Origin: Lichenostomus cassidix
Lineage: Eukaryota; Chordata; Aves; Passeriformes; Meliphagidae
Length of the DNA stretch: 64,000 bases
Reading direction: 5' to 3'
Assembly: GCA_008360975.2 (NCBI GenBank)
Contig: CM039182.1
Coordinates: forward strand, 21,114,324-21,178,323
Each line of letters opens with the position of its first letter. The stretch's first letter is position 1. Made by a program: the position numbers and the translations under genes. This document shows positions 1 to 42,200 of the stretch, piece by piece. The notes below the pieces were generated by a model. The model worked only from the letters and a program-made list of their open reading frames with translations, did no database searches and had not been told where the DNA came from.

Positions 1-29906
<29,906 letters not shown>

Positions 29907-32130
29907 GATACACACCAGAAGGAAAAGCTTTGTGTTGTATGCATTTGGTTTATGTTCCATAAAATGACTTGCAGTGAAAACTGCTAGTTCTGAGTTAAAA
30001 AATAGGCTGCTTTATTTTTTATTTTCATGGTTACCGTTATAATTCACAAATTTGGTCAGTTTTCATTTCCTTTTTTTTTTTCCCCAGAGGACTTTTCAGA
30101 TTTTCTATTTATTCTGGAATTATTTAAAGCCTTTGGTCAGGTATAGAATGTATAATCTGATGCTTATGACTGATTTTTAAAATTAAACAGTTGGAAATCA
30201 GTCCCATACTTAATTGCCATCAGCTTTGTTTCTCCTTGCACTAGCCTGCCCTGCTCTAGCCACTGTACTCTGCAGTGCTTTAAATATCTATCAACTTTTG
30301 CAGACCAGACAGGGAATCCTCAACACCAGTCTTTGTAGGCAAATAAACACCTAACAATCGAGCTTTTCATCTGTGTATGTTGTGTAGGACCTCAAATAGC
30401 ATATTTAACCTATCAACAGCTTTTTTCAAGTTGACTCAGTGTTAGTTTTTGGATTCCTGTGACTATCACGGCACTTAGGAGATGTCCCAAAGGCACTGAA
30501 GAATCACACTGAAATGCTCTTGCAAACTCTTGAAATTGCATGTGAATGACAAATGTAACTTGATCATATAAATCAAACATACCTAGCAATTTGTAAATGG
30601 TGAGCAAACTCACTAAATGCTTTTAAGTGGCCTGGGTTACAGATAATGTAACATTATACAAGAAATTTCTTACTGAAAAGATGGGGGCTGTGGATGATGG
30701 GGGTTAGCATCTTGTGAAGTTTGGATTCTGTGTTTATTAGCAAGATCCCAAGGAGAATGAAAAAGGGGAAACAATGTAATGATTGTATTTATGTGTTAAA
30801 GACTTTTCTCATCCCTGTAGTAGTGCAATAGGTATTTTTCTTGCTTAGTTAATGCAGCAAAACTTATTTAGGTCAGTTTTCTCAAATTACTTGCCGTTGA
30901 CTTAAATTACTGATAGGAGAAAAAAAAAGGAGGCATTTTTTAAATACAACTAACTTTCCAGATTACCCTACAGTTTCAAAGTTTGCAAAATAATTTTTGA
31001 ATTGCAAACTATATTCTTAATTCTTTGTAAGATACAATGGATCCTTTATGAATTTTGCTAATCAAGGTAATGCTTATCAGTATGATTAGTAACTTTTTAA
31101 ACAAAACTGAAATGCATGTAAGTATGTTGTATTTATAAGTGCTAGGGAAAATGCTTTTTTGTGCCAAAGAAGTTTCATAAATTGTTTACATGAGTAGCTG
31201 CAATACAAGACAGATTTTTAATTATTGCTTACTCCTAGGTGTTTACAGTCTGTCACTACACTCTGTACAGGTTTAGTTGATTTGCCTCTTGTGATGGTAC
31301 CTTGGCACTACTACTGTGAACTGGTCATCATAGGGTGGGCTTGAAAGAAAGAGGATTTATCCTTACCGTTACAGAAACTACAAGAAATACTTAGCCTAAG
31401 TATGAGGCTATTCATTTCTGGAACTCAAGGCACTGTTGGATTTAGCTGGAGGAGGTTAAAAATCCATCTCCTCAACTCTCTAGTCCATGCTGCTAGAGGT
31501 CACTGCATCCATAGCAAGGTACACAACTACTGATGCTATTTTAATGCAGAATTTTAAAACAGTTTAGCAAAATCCACCAGGTCTTTCAAGCCTTCATGTA
31601 CCCACCCAGTTAATTTCTCTGTAATAAACTCTGACCATTAAATCCTTTCATACACCATCAGAATGTCCATTAATTCATGGAACTGTTTTTTGTTATCACA
31701 TTAAGCACCTGTTTCTTGAGTAACATTATGAAATATAAATTTGTAAACTAGAGATGCATTTTTACTACAAATAAAATGAGGGAATCCAGATTCCAAAAGT
31801 TAAGATTCTACATCAATGTACCGTGATTTAATAGTCTTGTTTGCTGTTAAACACTTCTTACACTACATCAGTATTTTGAAAGGGGCAGTAATCATGATCT
31901 TCAGTCATGTTCACTGATGGCTCTTTTCTTAGAGCTATGTGTCGTTTCGCTGAAGTCTTTTATGTAGTCTGACACGTGTTTCTGGGTGTCATTTTGTGCA
32001 TGGGCAATCAGTTATGTGCATCTTTCTCATTATTCATTTAAAAAAAAATTTTAAACCGCCAGAACTGTATGTTTTGTTGCCTTGACGTTCCATAAATGTT
32101 GCATGTAAATTAAACATTTTGTATCATCAC
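29907..32130 (+). other. RUNDC3B: RUNDC3B 3' UTR (probable extent)
   Basis: AT-rich sequence after the stop with no credible ORF. Possible poly(A) hexamers on this strand are ATTAAA at 30182, AATAAA at 30342, 31623 and 31770, and ATTAAA at 32109. The last is followed within 30 bases by a GT-rich stretch (GTTGTTGTCTCTTTT), so I infer a distal end near 32130. Shorter isoforms are possible. No repeat was recognised. Confidence 0.5.
32109..32114 (+). terminator. Candidate distal poly(A) signal of RUNDC3B (ATTAAA)
   Basis: An ATTAAA hexamer followed by a GT-rich downstream element starting near 32139. It is the most distal candidate with this context before the convergent gene. Position is inferred, not observed. 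Confidence 0.4.
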
Positions 32131-32568
32131 TAGTTACAAGTTGTTGTCTCTTTTAATCACACAGGATAAAATAAGACTGTTCAGTAAATTACAGTATTAC
32201 TGAGCTTATTAGCTCTTTTCCTACAAAATGGGGAGACTGGTTTTCTTGCTGTATATTACTCAGTGGCACCCAGTATCTGCTGTTACTATTTTCTCTTAGG
32301 CCTCATTTTGTAAATTTACATTCAGAAGTCACAGTAGAAGAACAGTGTTAAGCATGTCCTCTTGCCAGCACCATGGTACCTAACATGGTACTTAATGTCT
32401 TTAGAAGTAGAGTGTTTTTCAGTGTGTGAGGAATTTTCACCATGAACTGAAGTCCATTTCTTTGGTAAAGGACACCCAAATGACCTGAACACTGAGTTGC
32501 TTTTGTATCAGCACACCCCTCATTAAAGTACACCAGAAAATTAAATTCAGTAATTTCATTGAAAATGG

Positions 32569-32608
32569 CTCCTGTGCTCCAGCACACAAGAGGTGGCCTC
32601 TACTAAAA
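32569..32608 (+). repeat. 40-bp direct repeat, copy A
   Basis: Matches 33501-33540 at 38 of 40 positions (differences at positions 6 and 20) with no similarity outside. Shared core: AGAGGTGGCCTCTACTAAAA. The two copies bracket the SLC25A40 terminal exon. Confidence 0.9.
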
Positions 32609-32975
32609 AACACATATCAAGGAACAAAAATAAATAAGCATTTATTGAATTCATTCTGTATCAGCCTCCTTACTGAGAAATAAATATATCTTACAATTGG
32701 AAACCCAAAACATTTTTAACATAATTTTAAAACCCAACAAGAATGTTTAATCATGACTGAAAATTTAACACAATGGAAGTCATTCTTCATTGGTATGTCC
32801 AGCCTCAATTTTTTTTTCTTCTCCTTTCTTTTTTCTTTTGTTCTTCCTTTCTTTTTTCTCTCTAGCTGCAAGAGAAGTCACAAAATCTTCAATGATAGCG
32901 TTAGACTGATGTGTATTTTCTTAGTCTTAATAAAAATAATGAATTAATCCTTTGTAAAACAGTTTAAAATGAAGC

Positions 32976-32981
32976 TTTATT
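32976..32981 (-). terminator. Candidate poly(A) signal of SLC25A40 (AATAAA on minus strand)
   Basis: TTTATT on the plus strand is AATAAA on the coding strand, about 120 nt past the SLC25A40 stop codon. A second one is at 32641-32646. Confidence 0.55.
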
Positions 32982-33099
32982 TAGTTACCAAATGTAATGG
33001 TAGAAGTTCACTGGGAATTCTAAAAAACATCTTCACAGATTTAAATTTGGCACAACTTCCATCGTATGCTTTGACTTCACACATTTGAATGGAGCAGAA

Positions 33100-33215
33100 T
33101 TAAGGACGTTGATTCGTTTTTTCATTTAAATGGAAAAAGAAAGACTTTCCATATTCGTATGTGCTGATCATTATGGCACAAGCAGGAGCAACTTTAAACA
33201 GCCGGGGAGTAATAC
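33100..33215 (-). CDS. SLC25A40: SLC25A40 terminal coding exon
   Basis: Acceptor CTTCTGGGCAG. Encodes [37 protein letters not shown] and [21 protein letters not shown] is the conserved sixth helix; the last dozen residues are variable in the family. Confidence 0.95.
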
Positions 33216-36200
33216 CTGCCCAGAAGAGAAAGGGAAGTATTCACTATTATTTGTTTCCAGACCCAAGTGCTGCAGTACAATTTGTTTATCACAGTATATT
33301 GATACCATAGTATATCAGTTTAGAAGTGGGATTCTACCTGCCCACATTCCTCAAAATACTGAATTTGGTGGCTGTAGGTATTACCAGTGTAATGACCTTA
33401 TGCCCTCACCTATGCCACCTTGTGTGGTCTGCTTCCCTCAAATCCTTTGTGTCTCTGCCCCTTCTGACTCCATGCAGCTGGAGCACCTGGACCTGCAGGA
33501 CTCCTATGCTCCAGCACACCAGAGGTGGCCTCTACTAAAATGGAAGAATCCTAGTCACATGTATAAATGATAGAATTTAAGTGGTAAATGTCTCCCATAA
33601 AAGTCAACTGTGATCTTGTCAGTGGAGGTTAGAAAGTGATTCAGTTTAGAGGAAAAGAAATAAGGCTGAATCCCCTTGTCCACACACAGCCAGCCATCTA
33701 GTTCCACTTGAAATTCAAAGACATCTGCAGGGAGCCAGCACAGATGACACATGACCTATGGAAAACTTGTGTTGCTTTGGAACAGCAGCAAGAAGCCAGG
33801 CAGACTAACTCCAGTCATCTCAGCTCCATGTGGGCAAACTGAACCAAACTAGTGGCTGATGAAGCAAGTATCTCCAATCTCTGCTACTCATGTGTCACGA
33901 CCTAAGTGTAAGTGTTCTAATCTATTAACTGAATTCTACCCAAAGTGGCTAATAATATTGATACTTTGTTGTGTCTTGTATTCTGTTGGCACCAGTGCTT
34001 TGAAATATGCAAATCTTGTTACCCAGCTACACCCTCACTGTACAGCAAGTAAAGCAGTTTAATCTCTTTCAGCAAACACAAGTCTTGCAAGGATTAACCA
34101 ACTGGGCAGCCATTCCCACAAGGCCTCCAGTGAACAAGTGCAGTGTGATAAAGACTAGTGAGTATCCTGGGTTAGGAATGTCTCTTGCAGATGGTCTTTT
34201 AAGTATGAACTGCTATAGGCTTTTATCTCAGTATCATTTAAATCTCAGTATCTTGTCATTTCCTCCTCAGCCTGCCAGAGTCATGCAGGAAAGGCAGTTG
34301 TTTTCCCTTGTCTTCCTCTGATCACCAACATACCAAGAAGCTTTTCTTGTAGCCCTTGATGTCCCTGGCCAGATTTATTTCTATCACTGCTTTACCTTTC
34401 CTAACTTGATTCCTGACTGTATGGACCATTTCTCTGTGACAGGTTACCTGTCCTTGCTTCCACCCTCTGTCAGCTTCCTTACTGTGTCTGACTTTGTCCA
34501 GGAGTTCCTTCCTCCATACAGGCCTCCTGGATTTTTCACTTTTCTCTTTGCTGGGGTACGTTGTTGCTGAGTCTGGAGTAGGTGATTCATGATTATCAAC
34601 CAGCTTTCTTGGGCCCCTCATCCCTCCCAGGCTTTATCCCATGGTACTCTACCAAGAGGATCCCTGGAGAGGCCAAACTCTGCATGTTTGTTGCTTTATA
34701 TATGCAAACTATTGCATAACTGACAGTGTTCAGAGAAATGGAAATATTAATTCATGCATGTCAACATCTATAATCACCCACTAATGATTAGAGAACTCTC
34801 TAGTCTGAATTTTTTTAGAGATAGGAAAAAAATTACCAGCAAATAATCCAGTAATCCCATTTCTAGCAAGAATTTTCTTCATAACTGCCCAGGTTGATGT
34901 ACCGTCCCTCTGTGGAACTCAATATAGTACAAGACAACAGTGAATTAAGCAATCCATACAATGCCAAAAGTAACAATTTTAGAAATCAGAGACAGTCACA
35001 GATGTAATTGTTAGGTTTAACTCCTTTTATGTTAATTTTATCCATCTTACAGATACAGTATGTCAAATTAATACAGTATGCAAACACACAAGTTGAAACA
35101 GCACGACATGGAAAAGACCTGTAGTAACACCTAGAGTGAGATATATGAACAGCTACAATAGTCCTTACTAGATTGCTGATACAGGTGAAAAAAAGTCAAA
35201 AGTTTCACAGAATACATTTATCTGCTAATGAAAGTCCCTCACAAATGCAGATCTCAAGCAATGGAAACAAAAGGTGTTATATACAACTTCAATTTGTGTA
35301 AAACACAGGGATGCTCTACTGACCAGAACAAAACAGAAACCTCCTCTTTCATTCTTTAAAGATGTTGGGACATTCACTAATATGCCCTCGAAAATATTTT
35401 TTTGGAAATTACATGAAAAGAAGGTAAAAAATACACAACCTGAGCACAATGCTTTCTCTTTCTAGTCTAATATGTATCAAAAGAATATTGTTGTGCAGGA
35501 GCAAGTGGTAGTGAGTGCTGTTTTGAAGACTTTTTCTAAGAAGTTAAATTTTGCCTATTTAAATACAACTTACTTCAATCATCAAATAGTTTGGGTTCAA
35601 AGGCACATTTACAGGTCTAGGCCAACCTCCCTGCAAAATGCAGGGTCATCTTAAATTTGCAATTGGTCTGCCTAAATCCAAAGCTTTGGATTTGTTTCAA
35701 TTTTATACTATCTTATTAAGCTAAATTGTACTGAACTCACACCTTTTCCCTCTTCCATGCCATTAATGAAATACAGTATTCTCCCTGGACATAAAAAATA
35801 TCTTCCTTGATACTACAGTTTGGAGAAGAAAAAATTATTGAGTGATACAATGTTTACAGAGACTTTAGAAGTGACAAATACTTAAAATTCCTACCAAAAG
35901 CCATACTCAAACACTAAGTTTTATTTTTAGAAACACTATAGGATTTTTTTATTCTTACCAGCAACTTACTTTTTAAGGTTTCACTCTCCCAAAGTTGAGT
36001 CTGCCTATGTGTTTTCACTACATCAAATGGCTGAGTTATGACAGATGCAATCTATCAGGAAATCAGTTTTGATATTAGTGCCCAAACAATTAAAATTTAA
36101 CCCTAAAATTTTTAAATTTCTAAATAAAAGTGCACACAATTTAAAACTAGATTTGATATTCCAAGCACATGATATTAAGTTTTGTATGTCAGAACACTGT

Positions 36201-39200
36201 AGTTTATTCAGATTTATTTAGTCAGGTTGAATGCCACACCACATGTGTTTGAAGTACAAGTACCCCAAAATATACAACATTTCTGAGAGAATCATCTAAA
36301 ATCATAACTTTTAAACAGTTTATTAGTGCTAATAATAAAGAGTAGTACTAGAAATGAAATTATATACTTACCGAGCCAGATGCTGCTCCTGAAGTAAAAG
36401 AAATAAAAAATGTAGGTTCATTTGCACCAACTTCCTTGCACATCATCTTCTTGAAACGTTCATAATTATACCAATACAATGCTATGATTACAAAAAAATA
36501 AACTTGCATTACAACAGATTTGTATGTCAAATACAAAAATTCTTCATTAAGTCCACATGTAAGAATTCTACTGTGGCAAAAGAAGCAAACAGAAGGAAGA
36601 GCTGAAAGCATAAGTATCTTCTGTGATAAGCCATGGACAGATTGCCATGTTCCCCTTATTCTCCATATCCCAACTTTTTTCATATGATAAAGAATTTGTT
36701 ATTCCCTTAGGTAACCCCTACCTTGACACAATCTAACCCAAGCACTATAAAACTCACATTCAATTTAATATAAATCAAAATGTAGGCTTCTACTTACTAT
36801 GTTGTCAGGCATATTTCACATGTTTGATAGATCTCACTAATTCTATAAAAACACATTTCATACAAAATGAAATGTTGTTCAGGACTGCCTCACACTTTTA
36901 TGAGGCACAGTATAAAATTTAATTCTGAGAGAACCAAAAAATATTATTTTGATCCCTAGAATTACTGATATGGGAATGCCTCTGTAGGGACTGTCAAAGG
37001 CAAGTCCAGCAAACAACTTTTAGGAATAACATCTGCTTCTGTGACCATTTGCTGAAAAAAACAGCACTTTTTCTGCTTTCTTACTAAAACTCCAAACTAT
37101 ATACTACTGGGCTGAATTATAGAGTAATTCCTCATGGCAGACGGTTGAATAAATAGTGCAAATGACAGCTCCATATCCTGAAAGGTAACTATGCCTCATT
37201 CAGCACTGAGTTCTGGAGATTGTGCCAGCAGAAAAAATTCACAGCATTTTCTTGCCATGAAGACTACCAGCACATATGCCTGGCCTCCAACATTTTGCAA
37301 AAGTAAAAGCAGCCAGTATCTCAGAAGGCATTCTCAGTATTTGAGGAAAACCTACTATTGAAATATACAAACCCCTAATTTAATACAAATTATCTAAATC
37401 CAAAATTTTCTTAAGCACCTTCAGGACTCATTTCCTTGAATACCTGTCTGCATTTGTCTGCAACACTGCTTAAAGGATTCAAATATTATTATTAAACCAG
37501 TTTTTGTGTTTATAAACATTGACAGCTTAAGTTTTGTTCAGTCTGGCTAATGTCCCAAGGAACATGCTTGAAGAATGTAATGAACACTTGGGCTAAGAAT
37601 AGAGTGGTATTCTAATTATCCTAGGCTGCTTGAGGCATGCTGTACTGTTTGAATATTCACAGAGGACCTGCTTTCTGATGCAGTGTAACACTGATTTTAA
37701 CTCTTGAGATAGCTAACTTCAGCTACCTGCAGCAAAGCTGCAAACTGCACTACAAGAACACCAGAGATTGAGCTGCTGTTGGGGCATCATTCAAACTGAA
37801 GAGCTAAGGCTGAAGATACAAAGGGAGCACATCATAGCAGACAGAGAGCATTTATAAGGAAAAAAAAAAATCAGGAAACACAGTTCGAAAAAGCATTAAG
37901 CAGTATTAAACACCCTTAGCTTTACATAATCAGAATTTTGTTGCATTTTTTTAATACATTTTCCTTTACTCATGCTTCTACTTGCCTGCTCACTATTGGT
38001 TGAGTAGTTCTCAACATGCAGCTACTGCCTTACAGGTTAACTTGTGCCTCTACCTTTCCAGCATACCATCATGCCCACTAAGTACTGGGCACAGATGACT
38101 GAATGCACTGGCTGTGCAGGGAGTGCCAGAGCAGTGTAGAAACCAACTTAAAATCAGCAAGCCTGTCTTGGATCAGTGGAAGAACAGCAGGTGTGGCACA
38201 AGAATCTGAAAAGGGCTGAGAAGAATGCACATCACCTTAGTGCCCTCTTCCCTGTGCACTCCCTCACAGTGCTCTGATCGTCCCACTCTGTTAATAGCAG
38301 CAGAGGGAAGGAAGCTCACTAGCTCCAGCCACACTGCTACAGACAAAAATCAATGAAAGAACAAGAGTTTCTACTTGAAGTCAGACAGCAGGAACGAGAT
38401 GAAGAATCTGAGAGTTCCCTTACAAATCTTGGCAGAACATCCTAAGAGAAAATTGCAATTGGCAGAAAAGTAAGTAAATTTAAAAAATAAATATTGAGTA
38501 GGAAGCACTTCGGACAAAAGATTCAGTTTAATTGTGGCAGGTATTTTCAGCTTAGTGAAGCCATGTTGTCATAGGTTCAGAAACCTTTCCTATCCCAGAA
38601 GACTAAATTAAGTCCCTTGAAGGTACTGGATCTTTAAAGCAGGAAATACATTCCAATGACAATTTTCAAACACCTCCCAGTAGCCAAGTGAAAGAGAACA
38701 CAGCACTATAAATTCTGAAAAGAAAACAGCTGAAGTAACTTAGTTCTGTTAATCCACGTAGCTACCAACTGCAATTTTTACCTAAATATCCTCATCACAC
38801 CCCACTTATGTCTCAGTTTGGTTCACAGCCCATTTAACATTTAATCTGGGTACACATATCCCACAACAGCCCAACCAATAGCTGGTCCACTAGATTGTGT
38901 AGAAACACAAATTAAATTGGATGTCAGATTATCTTAAGAAGGAAGTAGGAGAACAGAGACAGCAGGTTAAATGCTTCAAGGGTTCTCTGACTCCAAAAAT
39001 AGGTCTGAATAAGAATTTTTCCAAAAATAGGTTTGAAGAATTTTTGTGGGCCAACATGAAGTGTTCAAAGACGTTATTCCCAGTACTACCCCAATGACAG
39101 AAACTGCTTAAATGACAACTGATGTCTGATGATCCAAAAGTGCTCTCACAAAAACAGGCCTTAAAGGACAGGGGCTTTCAGGTCCTTTAGCAGTCTCCCC

Positions 39201-42200
39201 TGGAACATCTGTCATAGTTATCTTGAGGAATAGCCCTAGGACTAGCTATGCTTTGAATCAGACTTTTCTTCTTCTAGGCTTTCAGTTTTGGAGCTTTGCT
39301 AAAGAGCTTTTTGGAACATTTATATGAATTCATTTTGATTTTTAAAAAAATAAATCTTGAAGACACTACTGTGTCACTCTCTGTACGCATTTTCAAAATT
39401 ATGTAACAGAACACTTAGATACAGCATGTTTATCAGAAAATAGCCACTGTATCTATCACAGAGAAAAATTCCAACTGAAAGTCTTAAAAAACAGTTATTG
39501 TGTAAGCTAAAGTTGAGAAGAAAGAGTCTACGTATAGAGAAAGGGAATGTAACAATGAACCCTATCTGGTATCCACAAACAAAACAGGGTGAAAAAAAAT
39601 CACATTTTCAGAGCATTTATAAATAAAAACACTCAAAAGAGAACAAGTAAATCTTAGTCATTCCTAAAGCTAACCACTAAAATTACCTAAAATCACAGAA
39701 AAATAATGTAAAAACATAAACACCTCCACAGAAAATAGACCCTACCTGAGAAAGGTACATCTCTCAGAACAGTAGAACTCCAACCTCCCCACAGGGAGAA
39801 CCATCCATCTGCAGCCACTTTGGTGCTGACACACAGGTACAGCTGCTTGTAGGACATCTTGCGATACTGCATTTGAGTTCTGATCAGCTCCAGGGGATTC
39901 ACCACAGTAGCAGAACCAACTGCAAAGGAGGGAAACACGGCTTTTTAAAAAAAAAAAATCAATATTTAATAGTACAATTTTTTGAACATTCAAGTCATGT
40001 CTCACCTTTCCTTATATATTTGATTCTTTTCAACTCCCATTTTTCTTGAAGTAATTCCCAAACTAAGTTTCTTTCCAGATAAGAAAACCAAGCCTATTAA
40101 CAGTACCCACATTTTCTGGTTTAGGGGTTTTGTTCATTGCCAGCACATTGTAATCAACGTGTTAAGAAACCTCGTTTTCAGCTTTAATTCGTAAATCGGC
40201 TGAAAATGTCAAGTACTTAAACTCATTAATTTTCAATAGTTGCCATTTTAAAGTGTAACTTGAAGGAAGAGATCCTGAGGTTTAAGGCTTTTTTTGTGTT
40301 AAGAACAAGAATTGTGGTTAGAGATTTAAGCTCTTATTGATTTCGAAGCATCTTTGCCATTCTTATTTTAAACTATTTAAGCTATCAAGAATAATTAGCA
40401 GACAATATGTATCTGATAAAGTATCTCTTGCAGCTTGCACAATGGTCAGTGAGTCATCATTCAACAACAAGCTACCATCACACATCTAACATTAAAAATT
40501 TTACTAGATCCAAGATTTTTTCTTCTGTTGCTGGGATAATGTTTTACACATTAATTTAAAAGCTGGAACAGCCTAATAAGAACAATGTGCTACACCACCA
40601 CAAAACAACAATTCTTTTTCCACTAGTCTTTCAGTGCCTCCATGGTTGTCACATGTAGAAGATGAAAATGTATCATCATCCCTTCTAAGAAAGCCCTAAA
40701 ATATATTATCTGAGTTAGTTCTACAAAAATAGATGAGGAAAAGGATGAACAAAAGTAAGAAAATATACAAACAAATTCTGTAACCTCACATCATACAGTA
40801 GTAAAACCAATACAAATCCAATTTTCATCTTCCTAACAATTACCTGTGTAGCTTCCATTATACAAAATAATTATGTTTGGTACTAGATTCATGGCAGAAC
40901 ACACTTAAATTAAACTGTCCTTGGTAGAAGTCTAGAAATATAAAATTTTTAACAAATTACAAATGTACTGAAAGTGTAATGGCAAAAACAAATCACATTA
41001 TTCTAGGCTGGAGGGTTTTGTTGCCTAAGAAATACTGGATAATTACAGTATTCCTTCCTATCCCTCATTTAAAGCCACAACGTATTTACTTTTATTTAAA
41101 GTCAATGAAACAAACCCAATAAAACAGCATACTGGTATTGCATTTCAGTTTTCCCTTTAAACAGATGACAACTTACATCTGCTTAAGGAACCTGCAAGAA
41201 CTGGAATGTGTTTATCATCCTTTCCCAGTCTATTTTTCAAGGCTTCAGACAGTTGGTCATAGCAGGTAAAATAGATTACTGTGGTAGGAACTGCCATTAC
41301 CCTAAAATATAAGAGAGGAAATTTAAATTAATACAAGGAAAGCAGGAGAATGAAGTCAACTGTCTTGTATGGATATTTTACTTATATTAAAAAAAAATTT
41401 CAATCTCCAGCTGTGTGTAATGGATTAATAAAAAAAACCCAAAACATTAATCCCATGGCTTTGATTCACTGCTTCTAGTTCAGAGTCTCAAATCCACAGA
41501 TTTCGCAGGTTTTCATTTTTTTAGGGAAAACTGCAAGTAAAATGATGGTAGATTATTACAGTCAAAATCTATTTAGTACCAGCTCCAGAACTATTTTGAT
41601 AAAGATGGGGAATTGAAAGACCTGAATATGAAGAAACCGAACAAAATATAACAGAACTTAATTTTTATTTATGTAATAATTGGAGATTGTGCTCTCGATC
41701 TTAATCAACACTCATGATACTCACTACTTGAAAGAAATTGTGGTATGCATAAATGTAAGTTCCTTCCACACCAGCACAGTACAGACTACAGCAACAACAG
41801 CTAGATTTAATAATCACTCAGTGTAGGGATAAAGGACCACATCTTACTATAAAATGGCAATTACACTTCTGTGTTATGTCTGTGCCAATACAATATGTAA
41901 CATCATTACCAAAAAAACACCAAGGAGTGTCATGCTTGGGGAAAGCAAAATGCTTTAGAGTTAAGATCTTCTCTTAAATCTGTGTGTCCCTCTCCACTCA
42001 AGATGTTAGTTCTCTGCTTGTGAACAGAACACATATTTGTAAAAACTGTATTGACTGAAACAGCTCAGTCAGGTCCTAAGGGTTTATATTTTGGAATTGC
42101 CACATACTGGAGGATAAGTAACAAGGCTGAGCTCCACCATACCTTGCTTTTTTGTGCCTATACGATGAGCACTGTCTGCAAATCGAAAGTGTACCAGTGC

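Larger units (their letters stand above)
32131..33099. other. Convergent intergenic region and SLC25A40 3' UTR
   Basis: Between the inferred end of RUNDC3B and the SLC25A40 stop. It carries one copy of a 40-bp direct repeat (32569-32608), the likely SLC25A40 poly(A) signal and a pyrimidine-rich stretch at 32806-32865. Poly(A) hexamers occur on both strands around 32629-32646, so the two transcripts could overlap if distal sites are used. Confidence 0.5.
33216..34836. other. SLC25A40 last intron
   Basis: Holds copy B of the 40-bp repeat and a CR1 ORF2 fragment (34321-34690). The plus-strand ORF 33130-33570 is antisense to the terminal exon and has no support. Confidence 0.6.

Noticed and set aside
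33130..33570. 146-residue plus-strand open frame
   Set aside because: It lies opposite the conserved SLC25A40 terminal exon and intron, and its translation resembles no family.
34322..34621. 99-residue minus-strand open frame in the SLC25A40 last intron
   Set aside because: It contains CR1 ORF2 linker blocks (WKQGQ, LNLARD), so it is a transposon remnant.
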